A stretch of DNA of 26,005 nt, taken from NCBI GenBank assembly GCA_014728435.1, contig WJLP01000057.1, positions 1-26,005 on the forward strand. The letters are read 5' to 3'. The notes under the pieces are model-generated. The model was not told the DNA's origin. It saw only the letters and a list, made by a program, of their open reading frames with translations, and ran no database searches. The stretch is from Candidatus Uhrbacteria bacterium. GTDB lineage: Bacteria; Patescibacteriota; Patescibacteriia; 2-12-FULL-60-25. Below, piece by piece: positions 12,914 to 21,430 of the stretch. The stretch's first letter is position 1, and every line of letters starts with the position of its first letter. The position numbers and the translations under genes were made by a program.

Positions 12914-14332
12914 ATGTCAGAACCGACATTCGATTTAAATCAACCACCGTTATCCGAAAGACGTGAAAAATTTGAATATTTAAAAGTCTCGCCCGAGGGC
13001 TGTATGGCCACATTGCCAAAAGGGGGCGATGCTAAAAAAATGCTGGAAAATCCAGACACAAAACATATTTTAGTGTGTGATACAGGCCAACCTATAGAGC
13101 CGCCGGAAAGCATGAGATCTCCCAAAACTCAAGAAGAATTAAACAATGTTTATCGTTGGACTATTCAAAATGGAATCGTAGATCACCACAGTGTCGACGG
13201 CTCATTAATTGATATAGATCCAAATCTGGAAAGAAAGTGTGCAACAAAAATGATAGCAGACTTCCCGGATGAAGTGCTTCAACTAATTGAAGAACGTGGG
13301 ATTACTCAGATAAGCGCGCACTTTGATAGTGATTTTGACTCAATTTGCTCCACTTATTTGGCTAAATCCTTATTGGATAATAAAAAGTTACCAGCATTCG
13401 CCAAAGAGCTGTCCGAGCAAGTCAACTTGGTAGATTACGGCAAGTTTGATATCAGTGATCCGGAAAAATTCGCAAGAAGCGCAGCCGGTATTTTTTCTGG
13501 GTTAAAAAATATAATTCTGGCACGTCAATCCGCGGAATTGGGTCCACTTTTTGGATTACCGGAAGATACCGATGAGTTAAAGTCTGAAAAAGGTAAAAAA
13601 ATTGGAGCCTGTTTTGCAAAACATGGAAACATGCTCTTAGAAACATTCATTCAATTTTTGAATGCATGTAATAAGCTTTATTGTGAGAGAAAAGGCGAGC
13701 TGAATTTAACTGATATTGACGTTAATGAACTTGCTCTTGAGCAAGATCTAAGAACATTAATTCAAGAAGGGCAAGAAAAAGAAAAAAAGGAGTACGAAAA
13801 ATTCGATCAGGAACAAAAAAAGGCTGAACGCAGTGAGGTTACTGTAACCACTAAAGAAGGTAAAAAAATTCAAGTCCCCGTTGTAATATTTGAAAAACCT
13901 GATGCAAACCCGCTTTCTATAATCAACAAAGCTTACTTGATCGAGGATGACAATGCTATTATCGCAGTTTTCGCCGGTCAAGATCGGGAGCACGGTGGCG
14001 ATTGTTACGACATAGGCATCAAACCCGATACAGCCGGTCGATTTGACTTAAAATTTTTAGAAGCTCCATTAAATCAAGCTGAAGCGGAGTTGAGAGCGCC
14101 TATTATGGCCGAATTGGAAGAAAAACGTTCAAATGGCATAATTACAGATGAGGAAAAGGCAAAATTGCAAAAATGGAAAACACCTCGCCAGGGTTTTGAA
14201 TACTTACAGCAAGGCGATCCCTCGGTCTGCGTTGCCGGCGGCAGTTTAATTGCGGCTTCAACCACCTCACTGCTTTCCGCTGAGCAATTCAGGGACGTTT
14301 TGGAAGAGGTTGGAATTATAAAGGCAGATTAA
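12914..14332 (+). CDS. DHH-phosphoesterase-like protein with unusual motif order
   Basis: A 472-residue cytoplasmic protein. HILVCDTGQP (D56) and NGIVDHHSVDGS (D90-H91-H92) look like motifs II and III of the DHH family (RecJ, NrnA, family II pyrophosphatase). The element usually N-terminal, H-x-D-x-D-x-D-S, appears after them as SAHFDSDFDSICSTYLAKSLL (H136, D138, D140, D142). It is followed by LVDYGKFD (D174), a possible motif IV. The order therefore looks permuted. A charged coiled-coil segment (about 280-315) leads to a C-terminal domain with VAGGSLIAAS near the end, which could be DHHA1-like substrate binding. The substrate could be a nucleotide, oligonucleotide or other phosphoester. It is transcribed alone, with a terminator after it. 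The superfamily call is moderate. Confidence 0.6.
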   Translation: MSEPTFDLNQPPLSERREKFEYLKVSPEGCMATLPKGGDAKKMLENPDTKHILVCDTGQPIEPPESMRSPKTQEELNNVYRWTIQNGIVDHHSVDGSLIDIDPNLERKCATKMIADFPDEVLQLIEERGITQISAHFDSDFDSICSTYLAKSLLDNKKLPAFAKELSEQVNLVDYGKFDISDPEKFARSAAGIFSGLKNIILARQSAELGPLFGLPEDTDELKSEKGKKIGACFAKHGNMLLETFIQFLNACNKLYCERKGELNLTDIDVNELALEQDLRTLIQEGQEKEKKEYEKFDQEQKKAERSEVTVTTKEGKKIQVPVVIFEKPDANPLSIINKAYLIEDDNAIIAVFAGQDREHGGDCYDIGIKPDTAGRFDLKFLEAPLNQAEAELRAPIMAELEEKRSNGIITDEEKAKLQKWKTPRQGFEYLQQGDPSVCVAGGSLIAASTTSLLSAEQFRDVLEEVGIIKAD

Positions 14333-14358
14333 AAATAGTTCATATCAAATAAACTTAC

Positions 14359-14395
14359 AAACAGTCGTGCACATGCGCGGCTGTTTTAGTTTTTA
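14359..14395 (+). terminator. terminator of the DHH-like gene
   Basis: AAACAG (from 14359) pairs with CTGTTT (to 14386). Inner pairs extend the stem to about 12 bp with two G-T wobbles, and a T-rich run follows. Confidence 0.6.
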
Positions 14396-14418
14396 AATAT
14401 TGTGCTAAAATAAAACAG

Positions 14419-15222
14419 ATGTATATGCAAACATACCACTTTTTACCGTTGCTTGCGGCTATATTGGTTTTTGGAGCCGGTTGCAACCCTTTTGCCGGTG
14501 ATGAGCCTCAAACGCAACCCGAGCCCGCTTTGCAAGAACAAGCGGTTGAAGATGAAAATTACGGCGATTCCAAAATGGCCGAAGATACCGCTTTATCCAA
14601 CCCGGCCACGGTTTATTGCATGAACCGTAACGGTAATTTCACGATGGAGAAAACATTAGCCGGTACCACGGAGGGCTATTGCGAACTCCCCGACGGCACC
14701 GTCTGCGAAGTCTGGGCCTTGTACAAAGGTGAATGCGGAGATCTGGAGGAGCCGGAAGAGCCAAAAGAGGAAGAAATTGCCACATCCACGGACGATGCCA
14801 TGGAAAACGGCGAATCTACAACCGGTACGCTTATGAACGACGAAAACACTGCAGAGACTCCCCAAGGTGAATCTCCCAATGATCCGGAGCAAACCTCCGA
14901 TTCCGAAAAGAAAAAGAAAACCGGTGCCATTGATATCGCGGTCACGCCCGGTGAAGAGGCGGGTGAAATCTATATGAGCTGGGACACGCATGAGTTGGAG
15001 GCGCCCGACGGCTACATAGTCATGCTCTCCGGTGATGATGATATTTCATACCCCACCGAGTATTATCACGAATTGGAAAGAGAAGCATCATACTCATTTA
15101 CGTGGATAGACCTCAACCCCGAAAAAGAATATTACTTTCGCGTCTGTATCAAAGAAAATGACGGTTGCGGCACTTACAGCCCAATCATAAGCACTTACCC
15201 CAAAAACGAAGATACGGACTAA
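14419..15222 (+). CDS. lipoprotein with DUF333 domain and FN3-like domain
   Basis: A 267-residue surface lipoprotein. The signal ends LVFGAGC (Cys22). After an acidic/Gln-rich linker, residues near 54-99 contain SNPATVYCMNRNGNF and GYCELPDGTVCEVWALYKGEC. This is the DUF333 pattern (NPA-x-x-YC ... GxC-x-LPDG-x-x-CEEWA-x-x-x-GEC), a small Cys domain of unknown function found in exported proteins. A Glu/Thr/Ser-rich linker leads to a C-terminal beta-sandwich with DIAVTPGEEAGEIYMSWD and YYFRVCIKENDGCGTYSP, which resembles fibronectin type III. A -10-like TAAAAT lies 7 nt before the ATG, again near-leaderless. pgi follows after 16 nt and may be co-transcribed. It is likely a surface adhesion or binding protein; no enzymatic residue is evident. 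Confidence 0.82.
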   Translation: MYMQTYHFLPLLAAILVFGAGCNPFAGDEPQTQPEPALQEQAVEDENYGDSKMAEDTALSNPATVYCMNRNGNFTMEKTLAGTTEGYCELPDGTVCEVWALYKGECGDLEEPEEPKEEEIATSTDDAMENGESTTGTLMNDENTAETPQGESPNDPEQTSDSEKKKKTGAIDIAVTPGEEAGEIYMSWDTHELEAPDGYIVMLSGDDDISYPTEYYHELEREASYSFTWIDLNPEKEYYFRVCIKENDGCGTYSPIISTYPKNEDTD

Positions 15223-15238
15223 CGCAACGGATCATTAT

Positions 15239-16498
15239 ATGATTTTAACCTATACGGATAAAAACATGCGCGCCAATCTCAAGGCGTCGGATAAAATCGC
15301 GCCCGGTGAAATTATGGACGCGCGCCGAGAATTGATGTCCTTGCATAAAAACGGCGAACAAGGATGGTTAAGTATTTTGGATAATAAAAAGCATGTCAAA
15401 GAAATTAAAGATGCGGTTAAACAATTCGCTAAGTATAAACATCTGCTGGTTATAGGCATCGGCGGGTCTGATTTGGGCGCGCGCGCCGCATTATATGCCT
15501 TAAGAACGAGTGGCAAAAAAACACAAATACATTTTGCCGGCAGTACCACGGATCCCGACGAAATCAATGCCGTCTTTGAACAAATACCCTGGAAGCAAAC
15601 TGCGATCAACGTCATCAGCAAATCCGGCGGCACGCTGGAGACCATGAGCGTATTCTTTGCCGCCAAAGAACGCCTGGAAAAAGCCGTGGGCGTCAAAAAA
15701 GCCGCCAAGGCAATCATTTGCACAACCGACCCCGAATCCGGCGCGTTGCTCGATTTTGCCCGCCGTAAAGGCTATGCCGCACTACCCGTGCCGCAAAATA
15801 TAGGCGGCCGCTTTTCGGTACTAACATCTGTCGGGCTTTTCCCCTTGGCCATAGCCGGAGTAAACATCGACAAAGTCCTCGCGAGCGCAAAAAAACTCCG
15901 CGATGAATGGGTAAAATTCGGCGGCACTTCGCACATGATCGACCAATTCGCGGCCCATCACGCGGCTCACAGCGCCAAAGGGCGCAATATACATGTTTTA
16001 TTCAGCTATGCCGCGGCTTTAGAACAAATAGGGAAGTGGTACCGCCAAATTTGGGCCGAATCACTTGGTAAATCCCCAGTCATCGGCCCTACGCCCGTTG
16101 CCGCGCTCGGCCCCACGGATCAACACAGCCAACTTCAGCTTTACCAAGACGGTCCTGATGACAAAGTTTATACTTTCTTAACCGTTTCGATGTTCAGCTC
16201 CAAGCTCAAAGTTTCTCAAGACATTGCCAAACTGGAAAAACTGGCTTATGCCAAAAACCAAAGCTTCGCCGATCTCATGCGCGCCGCCGCCCAAGGCACA
16301 GCGCAAGCTCTTGCGGAACAAAATAAACCGGTCGGCATCTTAAACTTGAAAAAAATCGATGAATCCGCGATCGGCGAAATATTCACCTTCTTTGAAATCG
16401 CGGTTGCCATGACCGGCTTACTCATGCATGTAAATCCGTTTAATCAACCCGGAGTGGAAGATAGCAAGCAACGCGTCCAAGAAATCCTTAGCAAATAA
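15239..16498 (+). CDS. pgi: glucose-6-phosphate isomerase
   Basis: Interconverts glucose-6-phosphate and fructose-6-phosphate, linking sugar entry to glycolysis or gluconeogenesis. The 419-residue protein is of the short bacterial type. It has LLVIGIGGSDLGARA (about 69-82), the sugar-phosphate loop ISKSGGTLET (126-135), and NIGGRFSVLTSVGLFPLAIAG (PGI signature). The WYRQIWAESLGK region follows, then the catalytic His in GPTDQHSQLQLYQDG (H296), and the C-terminal signature NPFNQPGVEDSK with catalytic Lys410. All active-site elements are present. It begins 16 nt after the stop of the DUF333 lipoprotein, with no recognised terminator between, so it probably shares its transcript. No obvious Shine-Dalgarno. 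Confidence 0.96.
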   Translation: MILTYTDKNMRANLKASDKIAPGEIMDARRELMSLHKNGEQGWLSILDNKKHVKEIKDAVKQFAKYKHLLVIGIGGSDLGARAALYALRTSGKKTQIHFAGSTTDPDEINAVFEQIPWKQTAINVISKSGGTLETMSVFFAAKERLEKAVGVKKAAKAIICTTDPESGALLDFARRKGYAALPVPQNIGGRFSVLTSVGLFPLAIAGVNIDKVLASAKKLRDEWVKFGGTSHMIDQFAAHHAAHSAKGRNIHVLFSYAAALEQIGKWYRQIWAESLGKSPVIGPTPVAALGPTDQHSQLQLYQDGPDDKVYTFLTVSMFSSKLKVSQDIAKLEKLAYAKNQSFADLMRAAAQGTAQALAEQNKPVGILNLKKIDESAIGEIFTFFEIAVAMTGLLMHVNPFNQPGVEDSKQRVQEILSK

Positions 16499-16595
16499 CC
16501 GAGTCCCATTACGGCGCCGCTATCGACTAAGCGCCATTGTATGTTATAATAATCTAGAGTTTATAATTTAACTATTAGTAATTAATATTTTATTT

Positions 16596-17000
16596 ATGGC
16601 AACCAAAAAGAAGAAGGCTCCGGCCAAAAAGAAAACCGCTTCCAAAAAAGAGGAGTCTCATGGCAAAGGTTTTCTGGCGGCCGGATTGGTAGCCGGCGCG
16701 GCATTGGCCGTTGGCACGGCATACTACTTGAATACGCCCAAAGGTAAAAAAATGCTGGAAAAAGCCGAAAAAAAGGCTTTGGCCATGCAAAAAAAGCTTA
16801 CCTCAGAATTAAACAAAAAAAAGAAGCTCACCAAGGAGAACTACGAAGATGCTGTTAAGAAGGTTTTGGCTTATTACACCAAAACCAAAGATATTGCCGC
16901 TAGTGAGGCTCCCGAAGTCAAAGAATATCTGTTAAGCAAATGGAAGGATGTGGAAAAAGAATACAAAACAGCTTCCAAAGATATAAAAAAGAAAAAATAA
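16596..17000 (+). CDS. YtxH-like small membrane protein
   Basis: A 134-residue very basic protein. The N-terminal 22 residues are Lys/Ala-rich (a KKKKAPAKKKTASKK run), like histone-type tails. One membrane segment follows, GFLAAGLVAGAALAVGTAYYL, then NTPKGKKMLEKA, which matches the YtxH-type pattern of a glycine-rich transmembrane helix followed by a P-x-GK motif. The rest is a long charged helix ending in a lysine cluster. YtxH-like proteins are envelope-associated and poorly characterised. The basic tails may bind nucleic acid or the membrane surface, but this is only inference. It stands alone between pgi and a strong bidirectional terminator shared with clpB. Confidence 0.75.
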   Translation: MATKKKKAPAKKKTASKKEESHGKGFLAAGLVAGAALAVGTAYYLNTPKGKKMLEKAEKKALAMQKKLTSELNKKKKLTKENYEDAVKKVLAYYTKTKDIAASEAPEVKEYLLSKWKDVEKEYKTASKDIKKKK

Positions 17001-17015
17001 ATCCCGGCGAGGACT

Positions 17016-17050
17016 AAAAAATCAGCACTGCATCTGAGTGCTGATTTTTT
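17016..17050. terminator. bidirectional terminator between the YtxH-like gene and clpB
   Basis: A 14-bp perfect stem, AAAAAATCAGCACT (17016-17029) with AGTGCTGATTTTTT (17037-17050), around a 7-nt loop. A/T runs on both sides serve the two convergent genes. Confidence 0.9.
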
Positions 17051-17078
17051 CGTCTGGCAATTTAGTATTCATCGGCGC

Positions 17079-19724
17079 TTAGCGGTTCGAAATTTGCAAC
17101 TCATCTCCTTTCACGTCAACATTAACTTTCGATCCTTCCTCAAGCTTTCCTTCTATGATTCTTAATGACAATTCATCAAGTACCAAATCTTGTATGGCGC
17201 GCTTAAGCGGTCTCGCGCCATATGCCGGATCATAACCTTTTTCAGCAAGAAATTTTTTGGCCTTATCGCTGAATTTAACTTGAATTTTCTTTTCGGCCAA
17301 ACGTTTGGCAACTTCTGTTAATTGCAAATCAACAATCTGTTGCAAATTGTCTTTGGATAATGCGTGAAACACAATCGTTGCATCAATCCTGTTTAAAAAC
17401 TCCGGCCTAAAACTTTCTTTTAACAAATCAAGTATTCTGGTTCTCGTCTCTTCATTACTGATAGCGTCACTCGATCCAACATCGCTAAAACCCACAACAC
17501 CGCCGTGCGCGCCGTCGTGTAATATCACATCAGAACCTAAATTGGATGTCATAATCACAATCGTATTCTTAAAACTCACTGTTCGGCCTTTGCCGTCAGT
17601 CATTCTGCCATCATCCAATACTTGCAACAGTGTATTGAATACCTCGGGATGCGCTTTTTCAACCTCATCAAGCAAAATCACCGAATAAGGCTGGCGCCTG
17701 ATACGATCAGTCAACTGCCCGCCTTCATCATAGCCCACATAGCCCGGCGGCGACCCGATCATGCGCGCGATGGCGTGCTTTTCCGAGTATTCACTCATAT
17801 CCAGCCTTACAATAGCTTGTTCATTATCAAACATAGCTTCTGCCAATGCTTTGGCCAGCTCCGTTTTACCCACACCCGTAGGGCCTAAAAACAAGAATGA
17901 ACCGATCGGTCTTTTGGGCTCCGCCAAACCGGCTCTTGACCTTCTTATCGCATTGGCAACCGCCGAAACAGCCTCTTCTTGTCCCACAACCCTTTTATGT
18001 AATTCATCTTCCAGTTTAGCCAATTTTTCAGCCTCTGTCTCCAACATTCTCGATACCGGAATATGCGTCCAGCGATTAACAACAGTGGCAATATCTTCTT
18101 CGGTAACAGCATCACGCAGTAAACCTCTTTTTCCTTGCATCTTCTTTAATTTGGATTCCAAATCTTTTTGTTGAGCCTCTTTTTCGGGGATTGTTCCGTA
18201 GCGAATCTCCGATGCTTTGTCCAAATCGCCACCGCGCTCAGCTATCTCTGCTTGGTTTTTCAGTTCTTCAACTTCCTTTTTATTCTCTTGAATCTTATTC
18301 AAGATTTCTTTCTCCGCTTTCCATGCCAGCTCCAGCTCATCGGATTGTTCGCGCAATTCGGCCAGATGCTTCTCAACTTCTTTTAACCTTTCTTTGGAAT
18401 CTTTATCATCTTCTTTTTTAAGAGACCTTTTTTCGATTTCCAAAGTAATCATTTCGCGCTTAATGCGATCCAAATCCTCAGGCATGGATCCAATCTGCAT
18501 GCAAAGCGCCGAAGCCGCCTCATCAATCAAATCAACCGCCTTATCCGGCAAAAACCTATCCGAAATATATCTGGTCGATAATTTTACAGCCGCGATTAAA
18601 GCATTATCCGTGATTCTAACCCCATGATGCAACTCATATTTATCCTTAATTCCGCGCAATATGGTAATAGCATCCTCTTCACTGGGCTCCTCAACCATAA
18701 TCGGTTGAAATCTGCGCTCTAAGGCCGCGTCTTTTTCGATATGCTTGCGATATTCTTTTATCGTAGTCGCGCCGATAGCGCGCAATTCTCCCCGAGCTAA
18801 CGCCGGTTTTAACAGGTTGGATGCGTCCATTGCCCCGCCCTCTCCTGTTGCGCCGGCGCCAACCAAAGTGTGTAATTCGTCGATAAATAAAATCACTTTT
18901 CCGCCGCTGTCTTGAACCTCTTTGATCAAAGCTTTTAACCTTTCTTCAAACTCACCGCGAAACTTGGTGCCCGCAACCAGTGATCCCAAATCCAAAGACA
19001 CCAAATCTTTATCTTTTAACGCCTCAGGTACATCTCCCGAAACTATTCGCTGGGCCAACCCTTCCACAATTGCCGTTTTACCAACCCCGGCTTCACCAAT
19101 TAAAACAGGATTATTTTTAGTACGGCGAGATAAAACCTGCATTACACGTCTGATTTCGTCGTCGCGCCCGATAACCGGATCCAATTTTTCTTGCTTGGCG
19201 AGTTCGGTTAGGTTTCTGGAATATTTTTCCAAAGCTTGGTATTTGCTCTCCGGTTCCGGGCTATCTACAACCGCACTGCCGCGTACATCCTTTAAAGCCT
19301 TCAAAATCGAATCCGTTGTAACGCCGTGGTTGTTTAGGATAGCGGAAACCTCGGATGGATGATCCGCCAAAGCTAAAAGTAAATGCTCGGTTGAAATAAA
19401 CTCATCCTTAAAATACCCGGCCGCTTTTTCCGCTTGAACCAGCACCCTGGCGGTCTGTTGACCAAAAAATATTTGGCCTACGCCTCCGCCCAGAGTGGAG
19501 GATACCTTAGGAACCTTGCTTAGCAGCTGTTCCATTTCACCTGTTAGGGCGGCAATGTCAACTTGTAATTTTTTTAAAATTGACGGCACTACCGAACCCT
19601 CCTGTTCCAAAAGCGCCACACAAAGATGGATCGGTTCCAGTGATTGTTGTCCGTTTTGTGTAGCCAATTGATGCGCGTAGGCCAACGCTTCTTGGCTTTT
19701 TGTAGTAAAATTTTGGGGTATCAT
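17079..19724 (-). CDS. clpB: ClpB protein disaggregase
   Basis: An 881-residue Hsp100 ATPase that, with DnaK, extracts polypeptides from aggregates. Domains are in normal order. The N-terminal Clp-N repeats (about 1-150) start MIPQNFTTKSQEALAYA. NBD1 has Walker A GEAGVGKT (210-217) and Walker B LFIDELHTL. A coiled-coil middle domain (about 410-550, highly charged) distinguishes ClpB from ClpA/ClpC. NBD2 has Walker A GPTGVGKTELA (about 612-622), Walker B VILLDEVEKAH and PPGYVGYDEGG, and a C-terminal ClpB_D2-small domain follows. No ClpP-interaction tripeptide of the IGF type was recognised, as expected for ClpB. The ATG at 19724 directly follows a perfect CIRCE operator, so HrcA repression and heat induction are expected. 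Monocistronic, with a terminator downstream. Confidence 0.97.
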   Translation of the reverse strand: MIPQNFTTKSQEALAYAHQLATQNGQQSLEPIHLCVALLEQEGSVVPSILKKLQVDIAALTGEMEQLLSKVPKVSSTLGGGVGQIFFGQQTARVLVQAEKAAGYFKDEFISTEHLLLALADHPSEVSAILNNHGVTTDSILKALKDVRGSAVVDSPEPESKYQALEKYSRNLTELAKQEKLDPVIGRDDEIRRVMQVLSRRTKNNPVLIGEAGVGKTAIVEGLAQRIVSGDVPEALKDKDLVSLDLGSLVAGTKFRGEFEERLKALIKEVQDSGGKVILFIDELHTLVGAGATGEGGAMDASNLLKPALARGELRAIGATTIKEYRKHIEKDAALERRFQPIMVEEPSEEDAITILRGIKDKYELHHGVRITDNALIAAVKLSTRYISDRFLPDKAVDLIDEAASALCMQIGSMPEDLDRIKREMITLEIEKRSLKKEDDKDSKERLKEVEKHLAELREQSDELELAWKAEKEILNKIQENKKEVEELKNQAEIAERGGDLDKASEIRYGTIPEKEAQQKDLESKLKKMQGKRGLLRDAVTEEDIATVVNRWTHIPVSRMLETEAEKLAKLEDELHKRVVGQEEAVSAVANAIRRSRAGLAEPKRPIGSFLFLGPTGVGKTELAKALAEAMFDNEQAIVRLDMSEYSEKHAIARMIGSPPGYVGYDEGGQLTDRIRRQPYSVILLDEVEKAHPEVFNTLLQVLDDGRMTDGKGRTVSFKNTIVIMTSNLGSDVILHDGAHGGVVGFSDVGSSDAISNEETRTRILDLLKESFRPEFLNRIDATIVFHALSKDNLQQIVDLQLTEVAKRLAEKKIQVKFSDKAKKFLAEKGYDPAYGARPLKRAIQDLVLDELSLRIIEGKLEEGSKVNVDVKGDELQISNR

Positions 19725-19728
19725 ATGG

Positions 19729-19755
19729 TTAGCACTCTAATCTATTGAGTGCTAA
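19729..19755 (-). promoter_or_regulatory. CIRCE operator (HrcA binding site) of clpB
   Basis: TTAGCACTC, a 9-nt spacer and GAGTGCTAA are identical to the classical CIRCE consensus. It ends 4 nt before the clpB start codon and covers the expected transcription start, so HrcA bound here would block the promoter. Confidence 0.93.
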
Positions 19756-19757
19756 TA

Positions 19758-19786
19758 TTTGTATCATGAAACAAAACGCATGACAA
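19758..19786 (-). promoter_or_regulatory. clpB promoter
   Basis: On the minus strand TTGTCA (19781-19786), a 17-bp spacer and TACAAA (19758-19763) lie immediately upstream of the CIRCE element. Confidence 0.65.
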
Positions 19787-19841
19787 GTCTTTGCATATCT
19801 CGTAATATTAGTATGATTTATTCCATTGTGTATAACTTCTT

Positions 19842-20654
19842 ATGGCAAAAAACAAAAAAGCGAGATTCGCTTCAGTTATATTTTCTCTATTATTAGCCTT
19901 AATAGTCTGGGCTATCTACGGCATTATATCAGCCGATATCGGAGTCACGAGCTTCTGGGGCTTTGGTATCGGTGCGAGTATAGCGGCTTTTTTTATTTTT
20001 ATTATGATGGGCAGGATATTCGGCTATTGGCGCGCCCTATTGGCGACATTGGGAATCATTGGGGTCATTTGGTTTGCTATGCTACTCAATGCTCAAAGGA
20101 GCTGGCCCTTTGGTATGGTTATTTTCCATGACATCTTAGGCTGGCAATGGCAAAAAGTACCTTGGCCTTTGCCCATATTTTGGAGTGCGATCATTGGCGG
20201 CTTACTTATTCTAAAAAAACCCGGTCTTGCACTAAACGACCCCAAAATTCTTTTTGGCTGGGCTTTCGATACCGCTCTTTTGACCATGATCCTCTCGCTG
20301 ATCATTGAACCCATTGCAAGAACCTTTGGCCTTGTAACCTGGCTCGTGCAAGGGGCGATTTTAGGCGTTCCTTTGTCCGCTTTTTTAGGCTGGTTTATCA
20401 CCGCTTTTATAGCGGCTTTTGCAGGAATGATGATCCTTCGCCCTTGGAACAAACCAATCGATACGGATATTCATAAATTCTTACCTATAATATTTGTTGG
20501 CTTTTGCGGCCTGATCTTTATTATCGCCACAAAACAAAATATAGCTCTCGTGCAAATTCTTTCCGGCATTTATATAATCATTTTCTTGCTCTGGACTTTG
20601 CGTATAGGCAGAAAACAAGACCCGAATCTGATAGTTACAGAATCAACCGAATAA
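19842..20654 (+). CDS. carotenoid biosynthesis protein-like membrane protein (DUF422/CruF-like)
   Basis: A 270-residue polytopic membrane protein with about 7-8 hydrophobic segments, no signal peptide and a basic N-terminus (MAKNKKAR). The segment from FDTALLTMILSLIIEPIARTF to GVPLSAFLGWFITAFIAAF resembles the DUF422/CruF-like (Caroten_synth) pattern: a membrane helix ending in D/E-P, then a W, then GVPxxNFLGWxxTA. Those proteins hydrate or modify C40/C50 carotenoid ends. Here the usual Asn of GVPLSN is Ala, and no phytoene synthase or other carotenoid gene is nearby, so the substrate may differ. The gene is divergent from clpB and its stop lies 1 nt from the convergent 20656 gene. Family assignment is moderate; function is uncertain. 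Confidence 0.6.
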   Translation: MAKNKKARFASVIFSLLLALIVWAIYGIISADIGVTSFWGFGIGASIAAFFIFIMMGRIFGYWRALLATLGIIGVIWFAMLLNAQRSWPFGMVIFHDILGWQWQKVPWPLPIFWSAIIGGLLILKKPGLALNDPKILFGWAFDTALLTMILSLIIEPIARTFGLVTWLVQGAILGVPLSAFLGWFITAFIAAFAGMMILRPWNKPIDTDIHKFLPIIFVGFCGLIFIIATKQNIALVQILSGIYIIIFLLWTLRIGRKQDPNLIVTESTE

Positions 20655-20655
20655 A

Positions 20656-21429
20656 TCACTCGTTACGGCTGGAATTTTCCTCGTCAAGGATAATAAGTTC
20701 CATTGTATGCTCCAACAACGGCAACATAGGCCGTTCAATGTTAAAAAATTTATTGTATTCGGTTATCTCCGTAATAACCTCGCCTTCATCATCTGTTTTG
20801 GTAATCCGTACCAATTCACCGGCATCGTTAACGCATAATGAAATCGGATAAGTATTGCCGTCCAGTTCATAAAAAGTTGAATATTTCAGACATTCGTCAA
20901 GTGCATTTTCACGAATATCAAATTTAGCGTCTTCCTCTATGCCAAATGATGTAATATCAGCGTCTTGACTTAGCATTGACTCGAAAAATTTTCTGCCGAA
21001 TTCGCGGATGATTTTATCATTGGTCATTTTCCAATCATCTTCCGGATAACGCGCGTACGAGGTTTCACCAACAATAATTATTTCAAAAGAATTATTGCTG
21101 TTTAGTGTGATTGTTGCCTGCAAGCGCAACGGTTTCACGTAAGCTAGCTCACTGCGTAATTTGCCTTCATCGCGATTCTCCTCGATTTTCGCCTTAAATG
21201 ATTTAGCGTTACGAAATTTTTGCACAGCCTCTTGCAAACGCTCAATACGCGCTTCATAAGAATCCGGATCTTTCGCTTCAACTGGATGGATATACGGTTG
21301 CTCGCCGTTATACTCGGTCTGTTGAGTATCGGTCTTCGTGCCTTGATGAGCATACCAAAAACCTGCCGCGACTACCGCGACAAACGCAAAAACCGGAATA
21401 AGTAAAAGGTAATAATATTTATGATTCAT
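20656..21429 (-). CDS. membrane-anchored lipoprotein-carrier-like protein
   Basis: A 257-residue protein with a signal-anchor MNHKYYYLLLIPVFAFVAVVAAGFWYA, so it is exported with an uncleaved or weakly cleaved N-terminal helix and no lipobox Cys. A linker and helix (ARIERLQEAVQKFRNAKSFKAKI) lead to an antiparallel beta domain. It includes LRLQATITLNSNNSFEIIIVGETSYARYPEDDWKM, and then YELDGNTYPISLCVNDAGELVRI and ITEITEYNKF. The curved-sheet pattern with a GETSYARYP-x-x-W motif resembles the LolA/LppX/LprG class that binds lipids or senses wall precursors. Sequence identity is too low to name it. It starts 1 nt after the stop of the upstream gene (21431), so the two are a translationally coupled pair. 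Confidence 0.75.
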   Translation of the reverse strand: MNHKYYYLLLIPVFAFVAVVAAGFWYAHQGTKTDTQQTEYNGEQPYIHPVEAKDPDSYEARIERLQEAVQKFRNAKSFKAKIEENRDEGKLRSELAYVKPLRLQATITLNSNNSFEIIIVGETSYARYPEDDWKMTNDKIIREFGRKFFESMLSQDADITSFGIEEDAKFDIRENALDECLKYSTFYELDGNTYPISLCVNDAGELVRITKTDDEGEVITEITEYNKFFNIERPMLPLLEHTMELIILDEENSSRNE

Positions 21430-21430
21430 A

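Noticed and set aside
16511..16540. Terminator after pgi (GGCGC ... GCGCC)
   Set aside because: The stem is short with a long loop and no T-run follows.
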